The notes: a model not told the origin generated them from the letters alone. 53,862 nt of DNA from Thermoplasmata archaeon (GCA_021802205.1 JAKAAT010000003.1:5189-59050); one strand, 5' to 3'. Shown: positions 1-9,900, counted from the stretch's first letter. Numbers and translations are program-made.

Positions 1-35
1 ATTATAAACAATTTATGAAATTACTGAATGAAAAT

Positions 36-143
36 TGAATAATATGTCGGATAATATTGCATATAAACCCTAATGTACAGAATATTAAATCTAAGTATTA
101 TTGAATTCTAATCAATCATTAACACATATATGAATAATATGTC
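36..143. repeat. 13-bp direct repeat upstream of first MFS gene
   Basis: The 13-mer TGAATAATATGTC occurs at 36-48 and again at 131-143, before the transporter gene at 190. The region is AT-rich, so chance is possible, but identical 13-mers 95 bp apart in a promoter region could be paired regulator sites. An AT-rich TATA-like stretch lies at about 157-172, some 25 nt before the ATG. Confidence 0.25.
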
Positions 144-189
144 AAATAAGGTCAGGGAAAATTTAACTTAAATGCTGTAATTATGTGTT

Positions 190-1395
190 ATGAAGGATTA
201 TGTACACGCTACCTTTGCATCTACAGGGTCCTGGATAGGAAATATATATGATTTGACACTTGTAACCTATATATATGCCGAACTTGAAAAATCCTATCAT
301 ATAGGACTCGGTGTGGTATCACTGCTTTTCGCTCTCGGATTAATCGGCAGATTCTTCGGAGGACTATATCTAGGGTCTCTTACAGATAGAATCGGGGCAA
401 GGCGTGTTATGGCCTTAAGTACTGCAGGATATGCAGTATTTGCAGGCATTATGGCATTTTCCCCCGATATCCTTATACTTTTCTCTGCAAGATTTGTTCA
501 GGGAGTATTCATGGGAGGTGAGTGGACATCCGGCACAGTACTTGGCTATGAATTCTCTCCTGCGGATATAAGATCCACAATATTCGGGATAATACAGAGC
601 GGTTATGGCATAGGCTATGCACTCACAGGTGTTGCATATATTCTGTTCCTTCCCACTATAGGTGCAACCTGGAGGTTATTCCTGATAACCGGAACCATTC
701 CACTGATTATCGCACCGTATACCATAATGAGGCTCCCTTCAGATAAAAGTGTAATGAAAAAATCTACTAATAAAATACACCTTATGGATTATAAAATTCC
801 GCTCATCAAATCCATGATTATGATGTCCGGATTCTTCTCTGCATATTTTGCCATATTATCATTTTATCCCACGGTAGCACCGTCCTTTGGGCTTCCAGCA
901 TCAATGGTAGGAATTGTTATGATAGTCTCAAGCATTACAGTTGCAATAGGATTTTTACTTTTTGGGAGGTTGGCAAATAACTATAGAAAAAAGCATCTTT
1001 TAATGGTCGGGTCATTGATTGCTATGGCATTTTCATGGGTTGCCATGCCATATTTTACCCAGCTGAGGCCATTTGCCCTCCCTGGCATGATTATTTTCAC
1101 TCTGGGAGTTGGCTCCATGCCGGTAATACCCCTGCTCCTCATGGACAGGATTAATCCAGCCGTTCGCGGACTAATATCAGGTATATCATATAATTTTGGT
1201 GCACTTTTCGGTGGACTCATATCGGTGCTTCTCGGAGTGATCGGGGGGATTGTGGGATACACAGGTCTCATATTTATTATTGATATGACAACTCTTATAT
1301 GCCTCTTATCAGTTTTTGCTGTGAGCGTAAGCATAAAAAAGAAAGGAGAATCGGCATCCTATCTATCAGGGCTGTCAGAAAATACTATAAAATAA
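190..1395 (+). CDS. MFS transporter, sugar/organic-acid porter type
   Basis: Integral membrane secondary transporter of the major facilitator superfamily, 401 residues, the usual length for 12 membrane helices. The loop 2-3 signature is visible at about residues 57-68 (GGLYLGSLTDRIGARR), and a second hydrophobic half follows a basic cytoplasmic loop at about 182-196. The substrate cannot be read from sequence; the layout resembles proton-coupled sugar or metabolite porters. The ATG follows a TATA-like stretch by about 25 nt, so the mRNA is probably leaderless. The phosphosugar isomerase follows 43 nt downstream on the same strand, which weakly suggests a link to sugar use. Confidence 0.8.
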   Translation: MKDYVHATFASTGSWIGNIYDLTLVTYIYAELEKSYHIGLGVVSLLFALGLIGRFFGGLYLGSLTDRIGARRVMALSTAGYAVFAGIMAFSPDILILFSARFVQGVFMGGEWTSGTVLGYEFSPADIRSTIFGIIQSGYGIGYALTGVAYILFLPTIGATWRLFLITGTIPLIIAPYTIMRLPSDKSVMKKSTNKIHLMDYKIPLIKSMIMMSGFFSAYFAILSFYPTVAPSFGLPASMVGIVMIVSSITVAIGFLLFGRLANNYRKKHLLMVGSLIAMAFSWVAMPYFTQLRPFALPGMIIFTLGVGSMPVIPLLLMDRINPAVRGLISGISYNFGALFGGLISVLLGVIGGIVGYTGLIFIIDMTTLICLLSVFAVSVSIKKKGESASYLSGLSENTIK

Positions 1396-1438
1396 TATGC
1401 AATAGAAAAAATAATATGCTATTTTTATCTACTCCATT

Positions 1439-2356
1439 ATGAATTTTCTGGACGAATTAAAAAATTTAAAGGAGCAGATAAAATCTACAGATAAATTCAA
1501 TGTGGATTTTAACTTTGATAATATTGTAATTTCTGGAATGGGTGGATCAGGCATAGTGGGAAATATCTTCCAGGAATACTATACAGAACGTCCGGTAATT
1601 CCAATAGGTGATTATGGAATCCCTTCATTTGTAGATGAAAAAACACTTTTTATTGCCATAAGTTACTCCGGAAATACTGAGGAGACAATCAATAATGTCG
1701 AGGAGGCCAAGAAGAAAGGTGCACACGTTATGGCAATTACATCCGGTGGAAAACTCGAAACTATGGTTGAAAATTCGATAATAATACCATCTGGTATCCA
1801 GCCAAGATCGGCACTTGGATATATGCTCATGCCACTGTACAACACCTTTTCTCCGTTTAAACATGATACAATTTTAACTGCATATAATATGCTAAATGAG
1901 ATGGATAAAAATCATGGCGAAATGAAATCGGAGGCGTTCAAAATTTATGAAAACAGTTCTATACCAATTATATATGGCTCAAAGCCCTTCAAATCAGTAG
2001 CCTACAGGTGGAAAACACAGTTCAATGAAAATGCAAAAACATTTGCATTCTACAGTTATTTCCCGGAATTAAATCATAATGATACCATGCCCTTGAAATC
2101 CGCATACAGAAGGTCTGAATATCTATTTTATGCATTTGAATCGGATAATACAAGGATCAACCAGAGGATAAAAATAACAGAGGATATAACAGGGGAACAG
2201 TTCTCTGTGATTAAATCCCCATCAAACGATTATCTTGTGAAATTATTTTACCTGATCCATTATGCTGATTATCTGACGTATGAGCTTGCATTGGTCAGGA
2301 ACGTGGATCCAACCGATGTATCCACAATAGAGGAACTCAAGGCAAAATTAAACTAA
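1439..2356 (+). CDS. Bifunctional phosphoglucose/phosphomannose isomerase
   Basis: Interconverts glucose-6-phosphate or mannose-6-phosphate with fructose-6-phosphate in the cytoplasm. The 305-residue protein has two SIS domains. Phosphosugar-binding loops are visible at residues 33-38 (GMGGSG) and 75-81 (SYSGNTE). The archaeal PGI/PMI family uses a conserved Glu and His, and here E197 (NENAK) and H213 (LNHND) fit those positions. The length matches the crenarchaeal and Thermoplasma bifunctional enzymes. It ends 11 nt from the convergent NFACT gene. Specificity for both sugars is inferred from family membership. Confidence 0.88.
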   Translation: MNFLDELKNLKEQIKSTDKFNVDFNFDNIVISGMGGSGIVGNIFQEYYTERPVIPIGDYGIPSFVDEKTLFIAISYSGNTEETINNVEEAKKKGAHVMAITSGGKLETMVENSIIIPSGIQPRSALGYMLMPLYNTFSPFKHDTILTAYNMLNEMDKNHGEMKSEAFKIYENSSIPIIYGSKPFKSVAYRWKTQFNENAKTFAFYSYFPELNHNDTMPLKSAYRRSEYLFYAFESDNTRINQRIKITEDITGEQFSVIKSPSNDYLVKLFYLIHYADYLTYELALVRNVDPTDVSTIEELKAKLN

Positions 2357-2367
2357 TTTATTCAAAT

Positions 2368-4218
2368 TCACGAGCTGGGAGATGTTATTTCTTTCGAGCT
2401 TTCCACTATAATTGACCCTCCCGGTGGAAGTATTGCCTCTATTTCTGATTTGTCTATATCAAGTATTTTCGCAATTTTCTCTGCAGCTGTAGACCTCTTC
2501 TCATTTCCGGGTTTAATTATAACATACTTTTCTGATTCTATTTTAGTTTCCGCAGGGGATATCATGGGTAGTGTATTTCCCTTATAATCGATCAATGAGA
2601 CTTTTAGCTGGAGGGGGAGATTCAGCACATAATTTCTTTTCCCACGGACAATCCACGAACCTTTTGATACAAATTCACCCGATTCAGGAGTTTTGCTTAC
2701 CTGTGATGGTTCTACCCAGTATGCGGTACCCGAACCTAGTCCAGCAGGCCATGCTCTTGACAGTGATATGGCGAACTCACAGGCTTCTCTTATAGTTTCT
2801 TCTGTTATGTCAATACCATCATTTTTTATCACCGTGCTGGGTGCACCGTACAGGTCTGCATGCACATAAATATCGTTATCGGACATGTGTTTCTTTACCA
2901 GTTTTTCATTTGTTTTTGCATCCCTACCAGACATTACCATATTGCCTGCGGAACTGGTGAACCAGTGGTATGATTCAAACCAGTATTTCACTCTCTTCTT
3001 CTTTCCAGCTTTTTGTTTCTCCTTTAAAATTAATTTTTTCGTTTCCTCTATGGCTCTTTCTGCGCCCTCAATCTTGTTTCTGTAATCCTTGGCGGTATTG
3101 AACACCCTATTTATATTATTTCCTGGAGATTCTATATAACTAAGGACTATACCGGTATCCTGATAGGTTACTGTAAAAGTTCCTTTAGAAGGGGTTATTC
3201 CCGTGATTTCCAGTTCCATAAATGTAAAATCTTCGCTGTTGTTGCGCTTTACATTATTATGCACAATGTTTATTAGTTTCTGAAGCTGCTGAAAATTCAT
3301 TTTGAGAAAATTACCGAATTCTGTATATACCAGCATCAATTTATTGAATTCCTCTATGGAACGCTTCTGCGACTCTATCCTTCTCTCAACACTGGATTTA
3401 TTCTTATCCGTTTCCGGATAATGCTTGATATAATAACAGATACCCTCATTTAAGTCTTCAAATTTACTGTCAGGGTCCTTATTCAATGCCGTAAGCACTA
3501 CCGGTGAAAGAAGTTCATCCTCCTCATAATAATATGCCATATTTCGTTTTGATTCATCCAATATTTCCATTACTACCTCGTATAGTCTGTCATAGTCACT
3601 AGTTACCTCTGCAGGCATTTTATTTTTCTCTATATTTGCCCTGTAGAGTGCCTCCTCTGCAATTTCCCCTCCCAAATTTGCCCTTGTTGCCAGTGTTTTT
3701 ACAATAGAGGCCTTGCTGTTATTGAGCATTTCGAAAAATGTTTCCCTGCTTTCCACCGGATTCACGATGGATGGTGGGATATACTCTTCTCCTATCAGTA
3801 TCTTTCTGGTTTTGTAGACATGCTGATCCATAGCAAAGACAATTTTCCCGTTATCAGTAATAATCAGATTTCCACCGCTGAAGAGTTCCAGTATTATTTC
3901 CTGTCCCGTATGCAATGTAATCTTTACAACCCTATCAAAATTAATCTGCTCTATTCCAACTATCCTCTTCTCGGATAACTGCTTTCTGAACAACATGGAT
4001 AACTGTGTTGCCTCCTCCGGTTTTTCTGCATCATAGAATGCTATACCCTTACTGAGTGAAACAAAGAAATCTCTTTTTTTTAGATCAGATCTGTATAACT
4101 GGAAAACAAATTCTTTCTGATTTACCTGGTATATTTTCTTGATGAATGAATTTAGCATGGTATCTCCATATATGCTTACAAATGCATGGAAATCCAGTGA
4201 TGATTCTTTGAGTTTCAT
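2368..4218 (-). CDS. rqcH: NFACT-family ribosome quality-control protein (RqcH/Rqc2 homologue)
   Basis: The NFACT family (bacterial RqcH, eukaryotic Rqc2/NEMF) binds stalled large ribosomal subunits and, in studied members, recruits tRNA for C-terminal tailing. The 616-residue protein has an N-terminal NFACT-N domain (about 1-240), a helical coiled-coil middle (about 270-410) and a C-terminal NFACT-R/DUF814 domain (about 415-530). The latter shows the typical YHWFTSSAGNMVMSGRDA stretch and the DIYVHADLYGAPSTVIKN stretch. The ATG is at the strand's 5' end. It is convergent with the isomerase gene. Archaeal function is inferred from the family. Confidence 0.88.
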   Translation of the reverse strand: MKLKESSLDFHAFVSIYGDTMLNSFIKKIYQVNQKEFVFQLYRSDLKKRDFFVSLSKGIAFYDAEKPEEATQLSMLFRKQLSEKRIVGIEQINFDRVVKITLHTGQEIILELFSGGNLIITDNGKIVFAMDQHVYKTRKILIGEEYIPPSIVNPVESRETFFEMLNNSKASIVKTLATRANLGGEIAEEALYRANIEKNKMPAEVTSDYDRLYEVVMEILDESKRNMAYYYEEDELLSPVVLTALNKDPDSKFEDLNEGICYYIKHYPETDKNKSSVERRIESQKRSIEEFNKLMLVYTEFGNFLKMNFQQLQKLINIVHNNVKRNNSEDFTFMELEITGITPSKGTFTVTYQDTGIVLSYIESPGNNINRVFNTAKDYRNKIEGAERAIEETKKLILKEKQKAGKKKRVKYWFESYHWFTSSAGNMVMSGRDAKTNEKLVKKHMSDNDIYVHADLYGAPSTVIKNDGIDITEETIREACEFAISLSRAWPAGLGSGTAYWVEPSQVSKTPESGEFVSKGSWIVRGKRNYVLNLPLQLKVSLIDYKGNTLPMISPAETKIESEKYVIIKPGNEKRSTAAEKIAKILDIDKSEIEAILPPGGSIIVESSKEITSPSS

Positions 4219-4361
4219 GATTTCAATTAATGATTGCTCTTATTTTAACCTTGTTATACAGCTATGAATAATACTGCAAATCCTGACGTTAGTATTTATA
4301 ATTCATAATCCAAACAATCTGAACTCTATAATTATAATAACATTAGTTCTATTATGAATTT

Positions 4362-4976
4362 ATGGAAGTAAAGGAGAACGATATAAACATAGGAGGTATC
4401 AATATACATTACCTTTCATATGAACGGGGGAGCAAGAGAAATTTTATCCTTCTGCATGACACTACACAGACATCAGCATCCTGGGCGGGAATAGACGCTC
4501 TTAGAAAAATAGGACAGTGGGGATATAACGTATATGCACTGGATATGCCAAGCTTTGGGAAATCGGATTCCAACTTTCAATATAACTTTATCGGATCTCC
4601 TTCCAAAGGATCAGATTTAATACATGATTTTTCTGAACAACTATATTTAGAAAATATTATAATTGTCGGCCCATCAGCATCGGCAGGAACCGCCCTGAAA
4701 AGCTTAATCGATATGAACAGCATCATAAAATCAGCCATAATAATAGGTGGGCTTGGTGTGGATCCGCTCCTCAACGAACTTAACCGGATTGAGAGTCCTG
4801 TACTGATTCTGTGGGGAAGTAATGATGCTATTGTTCCTATTGAACACGGAATGAAATATCATGACCTCATTGCTTCATCGACATTTGTTAAAATAGACGG
4901 GTCCGGGCACTGTGTCCAGCTGGAAAAACCAGATATTTTTTTCAATAATATTAAAAAATTTTTAGAACAGCTATAA
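4362..4976 (+). CDS. Alpha/beta hydrolase
   Basis: Small cytoplasmic alpha/beta hydrolase of 204 residues with no signal peptide. The oxyanion region is LLHDTTQTS at about 30-38. The nucleophile elbow GPSAS at 103-107 puts the serine at 105. The acid is in the LWGSNDAIVP stretch and the histidine in GSGHCVQLE near the C-terminus. It lacks a large cap domain, like small esterases, thioesterases and meta-cleavage hydrolases. The substrate is unknown. Its 3' end overlaps the end of the convergent protease gene by a few bases. Confidence 0.8.
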   Translation: MEVKENDINIGGINIHYLSYERGSKRNFILLHDTTQTSASWAGIDALRKIGQWGYNVYALDMPSFGKSDSNFQYNFIGSPSKGSDLIHDFSEQLYLENIIIVGPSASAGTALKSLIDMNSIIKSAIIIGGLGVDPLLNELNRIESPVLILWGSNDAIVPIEHGMKYHDLIASSTFVKIDGSGHCVQLEKPDIFFNNIKKFLEQL

Positions 4977-6530
4977 AATCCTGGGCGCGATTATGATATA
5001 CATGAGCAGGAAAAATACGAACAGCCCCAGGGCATAATATATCTTTGTAACATTTTTTTCATCCCTGAGAAATTTAAATCTTTCCCTTCTTGATGCTATA
5101 TTCAACGTATCTTTGAAGAACTGGCCACCGTCAAGTATGGATAGTGGAAGCGCATTCATTATGCCCAGCAGGAAGTCTATCCAGAATATCCAGTAAAGGC
5201 TGTTTGTAAGTCCGAAAAATATATAAGAATTGAAAGGTGTTGAGAACAGATGTGCCAGGCTCCCCGGAATCGGTGAAAGTCCTAGTATTGGAAGTCCAAG
5301 GGTTTCATAAAATTCTGGACCTGCTATCAAACCCCCGAATACAAGGCTGTGCATACTGTCTATTGATGCATATCCTATCCCTGAATAATCTATCTCAACG
5401 CCTATGAAACTTTCATCCTTATACGCTGCATTATTTGCAGTAGGGTCATCCTTTGCGTAATAGCTGTATGTTGATACTGTTTTCATTGAATATGTTTTGT
5501 AATGCTCTGAACCTCCGAATGTAATAACAGTTACGTTAATTGTTGTTCCCGGCGCAATCTTATCAAGGACAGTTCCCAGTGTGTCGATATTGTAAATTAT
5601 ATTTGATTTTCCATTATCACTTATATTATAAATTATAGAATTAATTGTAACCCCGGCTTTTTCAGCAGGGAATCCTGAAAGCAAAGCAGCTATCGCTACC
5701 CCAGTTGGCACACTTTCAACAGTACTGGTTTTGCCATTGAAGATCGTTACATTTGCCATGCCCGGTGTAATCATTGATGTTGTTTCCAAATTATTAAGCG
5801 CCTTTCCGGATAGGTTTCCATAGGATGTAATTTCCATCCCCTTTGGTATGGAATGCCCGCTGTATAACGTTGTAGAATCCTCAACATAAACTCCGGAATG
5901 GATTGGTGCCGATGCGGGCATCATTACAAATACAAGTAACAGTATACATACTATTGCAATTATAAGATTGATTCCTGGGCCTGCCGCTATTATACGTCTT
6001 CTCACGACAGGGTCTGCGGCCATGATCTCCTTTTCATCGGGTTCAACAAATGCCCCTACTGGTATAACGAAGAATAAAGCCCCGACGCTCGTTACCTTTA
6101 TACCATGCTTCCTTGCAACAATTCCATGGAACATTTCATGGATTACCACTGCAAATACGAGGCTTGCTGTTCCGTATCCAAGAGGTATAAATGGATTTAT
6201 AAGTGGAAGGGCAAGGTACTCGTTGAGTGGTGGCGCTGCGCTCGTTGGAGCATGTATGATGGTCAGGAGTATTGCTTCATAAAGAAGCATTGTAAATGCC
6301 AGGAATCCACCAAGAACTACAAGAATCGTTGAAAAACGTCCGATTTCCTTTGCAGGTATATGTTTTGCCACTGCATCCAGAACCCCCTTGTTTTTCGTTG
6401 ATTTGATCATGAGTGCCGGGCCCATAGTAGAAAAATGTTTTGATTTATTAATTTCCGGGGCAAGAGAGATTATTATAATTATCCACGAAAAAACAATAAG
6501 TATGATCAGAAATATGTCGTTATAGCTCAT
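4971..6530 (-). CDS. Site-2 protease family intramembrane metalloprotease (M50)
   Basis: Zinc protease that cleaves within or next to the membrane. The 519-residue protein has several hydrophobic segments. The zinc site HEMFH lies at 131-135 in a membrane helix and the second motif NALPLSILDGG at about 459-469 supplies the metal-binding Asp. Between them (about 220-400) is a large soluble insert rich in Ser/Thr and Gly, probably extracytoplasmic and partly PDZ-like. Bacterial and archaeal members process membrane-anchored regulators or signal-peptide remnants; no partner gene is adjacent. The divergent OFOR genes and a MarR gene lie upstream. Confidence 0.88.
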   Translation of the reverse strand: MSYNDIFLIILIVFSWIIIIISLAPEINKSKHFSTMGPALMIKSTKNKGVLDAVAKHIPAKEIGRFSTILVVLGGFLAFTMLLYEAILLTIIHAPTSAAPPLNEYLALPLINPFIPLGYGTASLVFAVVIHEMFHGIVARKHGIKVTSVGALFFVIPVGAFVEPDEKEIMAADPVVRRRIIAAGPGINLIIAIVCILLLVFVMMPASAPIHSGVYVEDSTTLYSGHSIPKGMEITSYGNLSGKALNNLETTSMITPGMANVTIFNGKTSTVESVPTGVAIAALLSGFPAEKAGVTINSIIYNISDNGKSNIIYNIDTLGTVLDKIAPGTTINVTVITFGGSEHYKTYSMKTVSTYSYYAKDDPTANNAAYKDESFIGVEIDYSGIGYASIDSMHSLVFGGLIAGPEFYETLGLPILGLSPIPGSLAHLFSTPFNSYIFFGLTNSLYWIFWIDFLLGIMNALPLSILDGGQFFKDTLNIASRRERFKFLRDEKNVTKIYYALGLFVFFLLMYIIIAPRIL

Positions 6531-6579
6531 TTACAAACTCATAGTAAAATATCAATAATAATCTTTTTCCTTGTCTATT

Positions 6580-7008
6580 CTATTTATCAACGTTTATCTC
6601 TATTTTCTTAAGAAAATTTAGAATATTGTATTTTTCCTCATCTGTAAAATTTTTTAGTGAATCATCTATAAATCTTAAATGAAGTGTTTCGATTTTTTTA
6701 AAAAATGCCTTTCCCTTGTTTGATACTGTGATATTGATAACCCTCCTGTCCGTATCGCTTCTTTCTCGATTTACATAACCGAGTTCTTCAAGTTTATCAA
6801 CAACTCCTGTTATCCATCCCTGTGTTACCATGTTAATATTGGCGAGCTCAATCATCGGCAATGAACCCCTCTCTGTCAAATTTTTCAAAATTCTGTATTC
6901 AACAGTAGATACACCCATGGAAATCAGATTTTTTTCGGAAGCTTTATACCATGTTTTCCATGTCCTGAGAAATTCCCTCCAGACGTCGTAACTGCTGATT
7001 TTATCCAT
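6580..7008 (-). CDS. MarR-family transcriptional regulator
   Basis: A 142-residue winged-helix regulator. The N-terminal helix is followed by a MarR core (STVEYRILKNLTERGSLPMIELANINMVTQGWITGVVDKLEELGYVNRERS..DRRV), where the DRR of the wing is characteristic, then a C-terminal dimerisation helix. MarR proteins bind palindromes as dimers and often respond to small acids or oxidants. It is divergent from the 2-oxoacid oxidoreductase genes across a 234-bp region with repeated AAATAATTGTC sites, so regulation of itself and of those genes is plausible but inferred. Confidence 0.85.
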   Translation of the reverse strand: MDKISSYDVWREFLRTWKTWYKASEKNLISMGVSTVEYRILKNLTERGSLPMIELANINMVTQGWITGVVDKLEELGYVNRERSDTDRRVINITVSNKGKAFFKKIETLHLRFIDDSLKNFTDEEKYNILNFLKKIEINVDK

Positions 7009-7058
7009 TATATATCATTTAATAATATTAAGGTTATATTTTATAGTTTCCATTTGAT

Positions 7059-7145
7059 AAATAATTGTCTATTAAATAATTTACAATTAAATATTTTAGC
7101 ACCATAAACCTGTATTTCAAGGGATAATATGTTTAAATAATTGTC
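7059..7145. promoter_or_regulatory. Repeated AAATAATTGTC sites between marR and OFOR genes
   Basis: The 11-mer AAATAATTGTC is at 7059-7069 and identically at 7135-7145. The first copy forms an inverted repeat with TAATTGT (7062-7068) and ACAATTA (7083-7089). They lie between a MarR regulator and the divergent oxidoreductase genes, where MarR operators are commonly found. This is a candidate operator region only; the background is AT-rich. Confidence 0.4.
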
Positions 7146-7210
7146 AGTACAGGTAAAATATTCCGAAAACAACGTCAAATGGCTAATTACAAATTCCGTA
7201 ATCATAAAAA

Positions 7211-7220
7211 AATTTATACA
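7211..7220 (+). promoter_or_regulatory. TATA box of the 2-oxoacid:ferredoxin oxidoreductase operon
   Basis: AATTTATACA is centred about 27 nt before the ATG at 7243. This is the archaeal TATA spacing expected for a leaderless transcript starting at or next to the start codon. No Shine-Dalgarno sequence precedes the ATG. Confidence 0.5.
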
Positions 7221-7242
7221 CCACTAAATACTAACTTATATC

Positions 7243-8997
7243 ATGGAAGAAATAATTGTTAGAATAGGAGGGGCTGCTGGAGATGGAGTGCAGTCCGCAG
7301 GGTTAACCCTTGCCAAAACATTCTCGAGAAGTGGATTATATATAAGTACATACAATTATTATCAGAGTCTTATCAGGGGAGGTGAAAGCTGGTACCAGAT
7401 AAGGGCTTCGGATGAGAAAGTTAAGAACCAGGGCAGTGGTCTTGATGTTCTGGTTGCACTTAACGCAGATTCTCTGGAGAGGCACACAAACAGGGACATA
7501 GATGAGGGAGGCGCATCCCCTCTAACGGGAATAGCCATATATGATCCGGGAACTATAAAAAATTTCAAAAAATACGATGAGGTGAAATACTGCCCTGTTC
7601 CCTTGAGGGATATAGCAATGAAGTATGATGCAAATCCATTGCTTAAAAACACGGTGGCATTAGGTGCAGTGGTGGCAGCTCTTGGCCTGGACTTCGACAT
7701 ATTCTCCGGAGTTATAGAAAAGGTATTCAATAAGAAAGGAAAACTTGTAGACGCTAATATAAGTGCAGCTAAGGAAGGATACGAATATTATTTACAGAAT
7801 TACTCTATTTATAGGAAACTGGATAAATTTGATAGAAAGCTCTATACAATATCAGGTGGAGATGCAGCAGCGCTTGGCGCAATAAATGCAGGTATGCAGA
7901 TGTACTTTGCATATCCAATGACACCCGCCTCATCATTCCTCCAGTTTATAGCTACACATGGTAAGAAATACAATGTGTTTCTTAAACTTACAGAGGATGA
8001 AATAAGCGCAATAAACGCAGCAATAGGAGCTAATTATGCAGGTGTTAGGGCTGCAACAGGCTCCTCCGGTGGCGGTTTTGCACTTATGACTGAAGGTGTT
8101 GGTCTGTCTGGAATGACCGAGGTGCCACTGGTTATATATGAAGCACAGAGACCAGGACCATCAACAGGATTACCTACGAAAACTGAGCAGGGCGATCTCA
8201 ATCAGGTACTTGGCGCTGGACAGGGAGATATGCCTAAAATAGTTCTTGCACCAGGGACAGTGGAGGAAGCTTTTAACCTTACAAAGGAGGCATTCAACCT
8301 TGCAGAAAGATACCAGCTTCCTGTTTTTGTAATTACTGATCTTTACCTTGCAGAGCATGATGAAACTGTAAGTTTTGATCTCAGTTATAATATGGATAGA
8401 GGACTTCTGGCAAAGGATAATGAACCAGATTATAAGAGGTATGAATTCACTGAAACCGGAATATCCAAGAGAGCATTCCCTGGGCAGCCAGGATTAATGC
8501 ATAATGAGGATTCTGATGAGCATAATGAATATGGAGCAGTTGTCAGCGATGCAATCACAGATCCAACCCAGAGAAAGCTTTCAATGGAGAAAAGAATGAG
8601 AAAATTAGATGAATATGTAAAAGAGATTCCTGCAACAAAAACATATAAAATGGACGATGCCGAGTATGTTATAATCCAGTGGGGATCAACCAGGGGGGCT
8701 GTTGAGGAGGCTGTGGATTCCCTGAGGAAGAACGGCACAAAAATAGGTGCAGTGGAGGTAACTCATATATTCCCCATGAATCAGGATATTAAGAAATTGA
8801 TTTCCGGCAAGAAGAAGATAATAGTTGTTGAAAACAACTTCTCTGGCCAGCTCAACGGGTTGATAAGAAAGGAGTTTCTTGTGGATACAGCATTCATAGG
8901 AAAGTATGATGGGGAGGCTTTCTTCCCTGCAGACCTTACAGTGCAGCTGGAAGGGGTAATATTTGGAAAGAAAATAAAAGTGGAGGAGAAATTATGA
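7243..8997 (+). CDS. 2-oxoacid:ferredoxin oxidoreductase, fused gamma-alpha subunit
   Basis: Large subunit of the oxidoreductase that decarboxylates pyruvate, 2-oxoglutarate or other 2-oxoacids to acyl-CoA while reducing ferredoxin. In the 584-residue protein the gamma domain comes first (about 1-195, GGAAGDGVQSAG near the N-terminus) and the alpha pyrimidine-binding domain second (from about 205, with the YPMTPASSF motif). This is the two-subunit arrangement known from Sulfolobus and Aeropyrum. The stop overlaps the beta-subunit ATG by 4 nt, showing translational coupling. Substrate range is not readable from sequence. Confidence 0.92.
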   Translation: MEEIIVRIGGAAGDGVQSAGLTLAKTFSRSGLYISTYNYYQSLIRGGESWYQIRASDEKVKNQGSGLDVLVALNADSLERHTNRDIDEGGASPLTGIAIYDPGTIKNFKKYDEVKYCPVPLRDIAMKYDANPLLKNTVALGAVVAALGLDFDIFSGVIEKVFNKKGKLVDANISAAKEGYEYYLQNYSIYRKLDKFDRKLYTISGGDAAALGAINAGMQMYFAYPMTPASSFLQFIATHGKKYNVFLKLTEDEISAINAAIGANYAGVRAATGSSGGGFALMTEGVGLSGMTEVPLVIYEAQRPGPSTGLPTKTEQGDLNQVLGAGQGDMPKIVLAPGTVEEAFNLTKEAFNLAERYQLPVFVITDLYLAEHDETVSFDLSYNMDRGLLAKDNEPDYKRYEFTETGISKRAFPGQPGLMHNEDSDEHNEYGAVVSDAITDPTQRKLSMEKRMRKLDEYVKEIPATKTYKMDDAEYVIIQWGSTRGAVEEAVDSLRKNGTKIGAVEVTHIFPMNQDIKKLISGKKKIIVVENNFSGQLNGLIRKEFLVDTAFIGKYDGEAFFPADLTVQLEGVIFGKKIKVEEKL

Positions 8998-9851
8998 TAC
9001 CAGTAACAGAATATAAAGGCAAAGTGGCACCGGACTGGTGCCCGGGATGTGGGAATTTCTCTCAACTGAGAGCAATTTCAATGGCCCTTTCGCAATTAGA
9101 TATAAAACCAGAGGATGTTGTGATTTCATCCGGTATAGGATGTTCAAGCAATATGCCGGAATTTATCAATACCTATGGATATCACGGACTACATGGCAGA
9201 TCATTGCCTGTTGCAGAAGGGGTTAAATGGGCAAATCGTAAGCTTACTGTCATAGCCTACGGAGGAGATGGAGATGGTTACTTTGAGGGTACCCAGCATT
9301 TCTATCATGCAGCCAAAAGGAACGTTGATATGACATATATGGTATCTGATAACCAGGTATTCGGATTGACAACAGGGCAGGCTTCACCTACAACCCCAAT
9401 AGGAAGGATTACCAAGAGCACACCTGATGGGAATATCGAGCCACCGTTCAATCCGCTGCACTATGCACTTACAGCAGGGGCAACCTTTGTTGCACGTGGT
9501 CTTTCAGGCGATATCAAGCAGTTGACAGAGATTACAAAGGCAGCAATACAGCATAAAGGCTTTTCATTCATAGATGTTTTCAGTCCATGTGTTACATATA
9601 ATAAGATCGAGGGTTATGATTTCTTCAGAAAAACTACATACGAACTGCAGAATAACAATAAAGAGGACTTTTTTGAAGCGTTCAAGCATGCATCTGAGTG
9701 GGGAGAGGAGGCACATACCATACCCATAGGAATATTCTATGATGTGGAAGCTACTGTCTATGAGGACGCCGACGAAACCTTATCAAAATACAACCTGAAA
9801 GATAAAGAACCATATAAATTGACAGAAGCAGATCTGGAAGAATTCTATTGA
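8994..9851 (+). CDS. 2-oxoacid:ferredoxin oxidoreductase, beta subunit
   Basis: TPP- and [4Fe-4S]-binding catalytic subunit, 285 residues. Candidate cluster cysteines are C16 and C19 (CPGCG), C50 (GIGCSS) and C199 (FSPCV). The TPP/Mg site is GDGDGYFEG at about 91-99, followed by the conserved Asn region at about 119-120 (SDNQVFGLTTGQ). It starts within the end of the alpha gene (ATGA overlap). Together they form the alpha-beta heterodimer that feeds acyl-CoA and reduced ferredoxin into central metabolism. A TCA or amino acid role is family-level inference. Confidence 0.93.
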   Translation: MIPVTEYKGKVAPDWCPGCGNFSQLRAISMALSQLDIKPEDVVISSGIGCSSNMPEFINTYGYHGLHGRSLPVAEGVKWANRKLTVIAYGGDGDGYFEGTQHFYHAAKRNVDMTYMVSDNQVFGLTTGQASPTTPIGRITKSTPDGNIEPPFNPLHYALTAGATFVARGLSGDIKQLTEITKAAIQHKGFSFIDVFSPCVTYNKIEGYDFFRKTTYELQNNNKEDFFEAFKHASEWGEEAHTIPIGIFYDVEATVYEDADETLSKYNLKDKEPYKLTEADLEEFY

Positions 9852-9900
9852 ATTACATTACTCAATATTTTATTTTTATAGAACCCTGCTTTTAATCAAC

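Noticed and set aside
5968-6332. Plus-strand ORFs opposite the site-2 protease
   Set aside because: They lie antisense inside a well-supported M50 gene with intact metal motifs and show no family resemblance.
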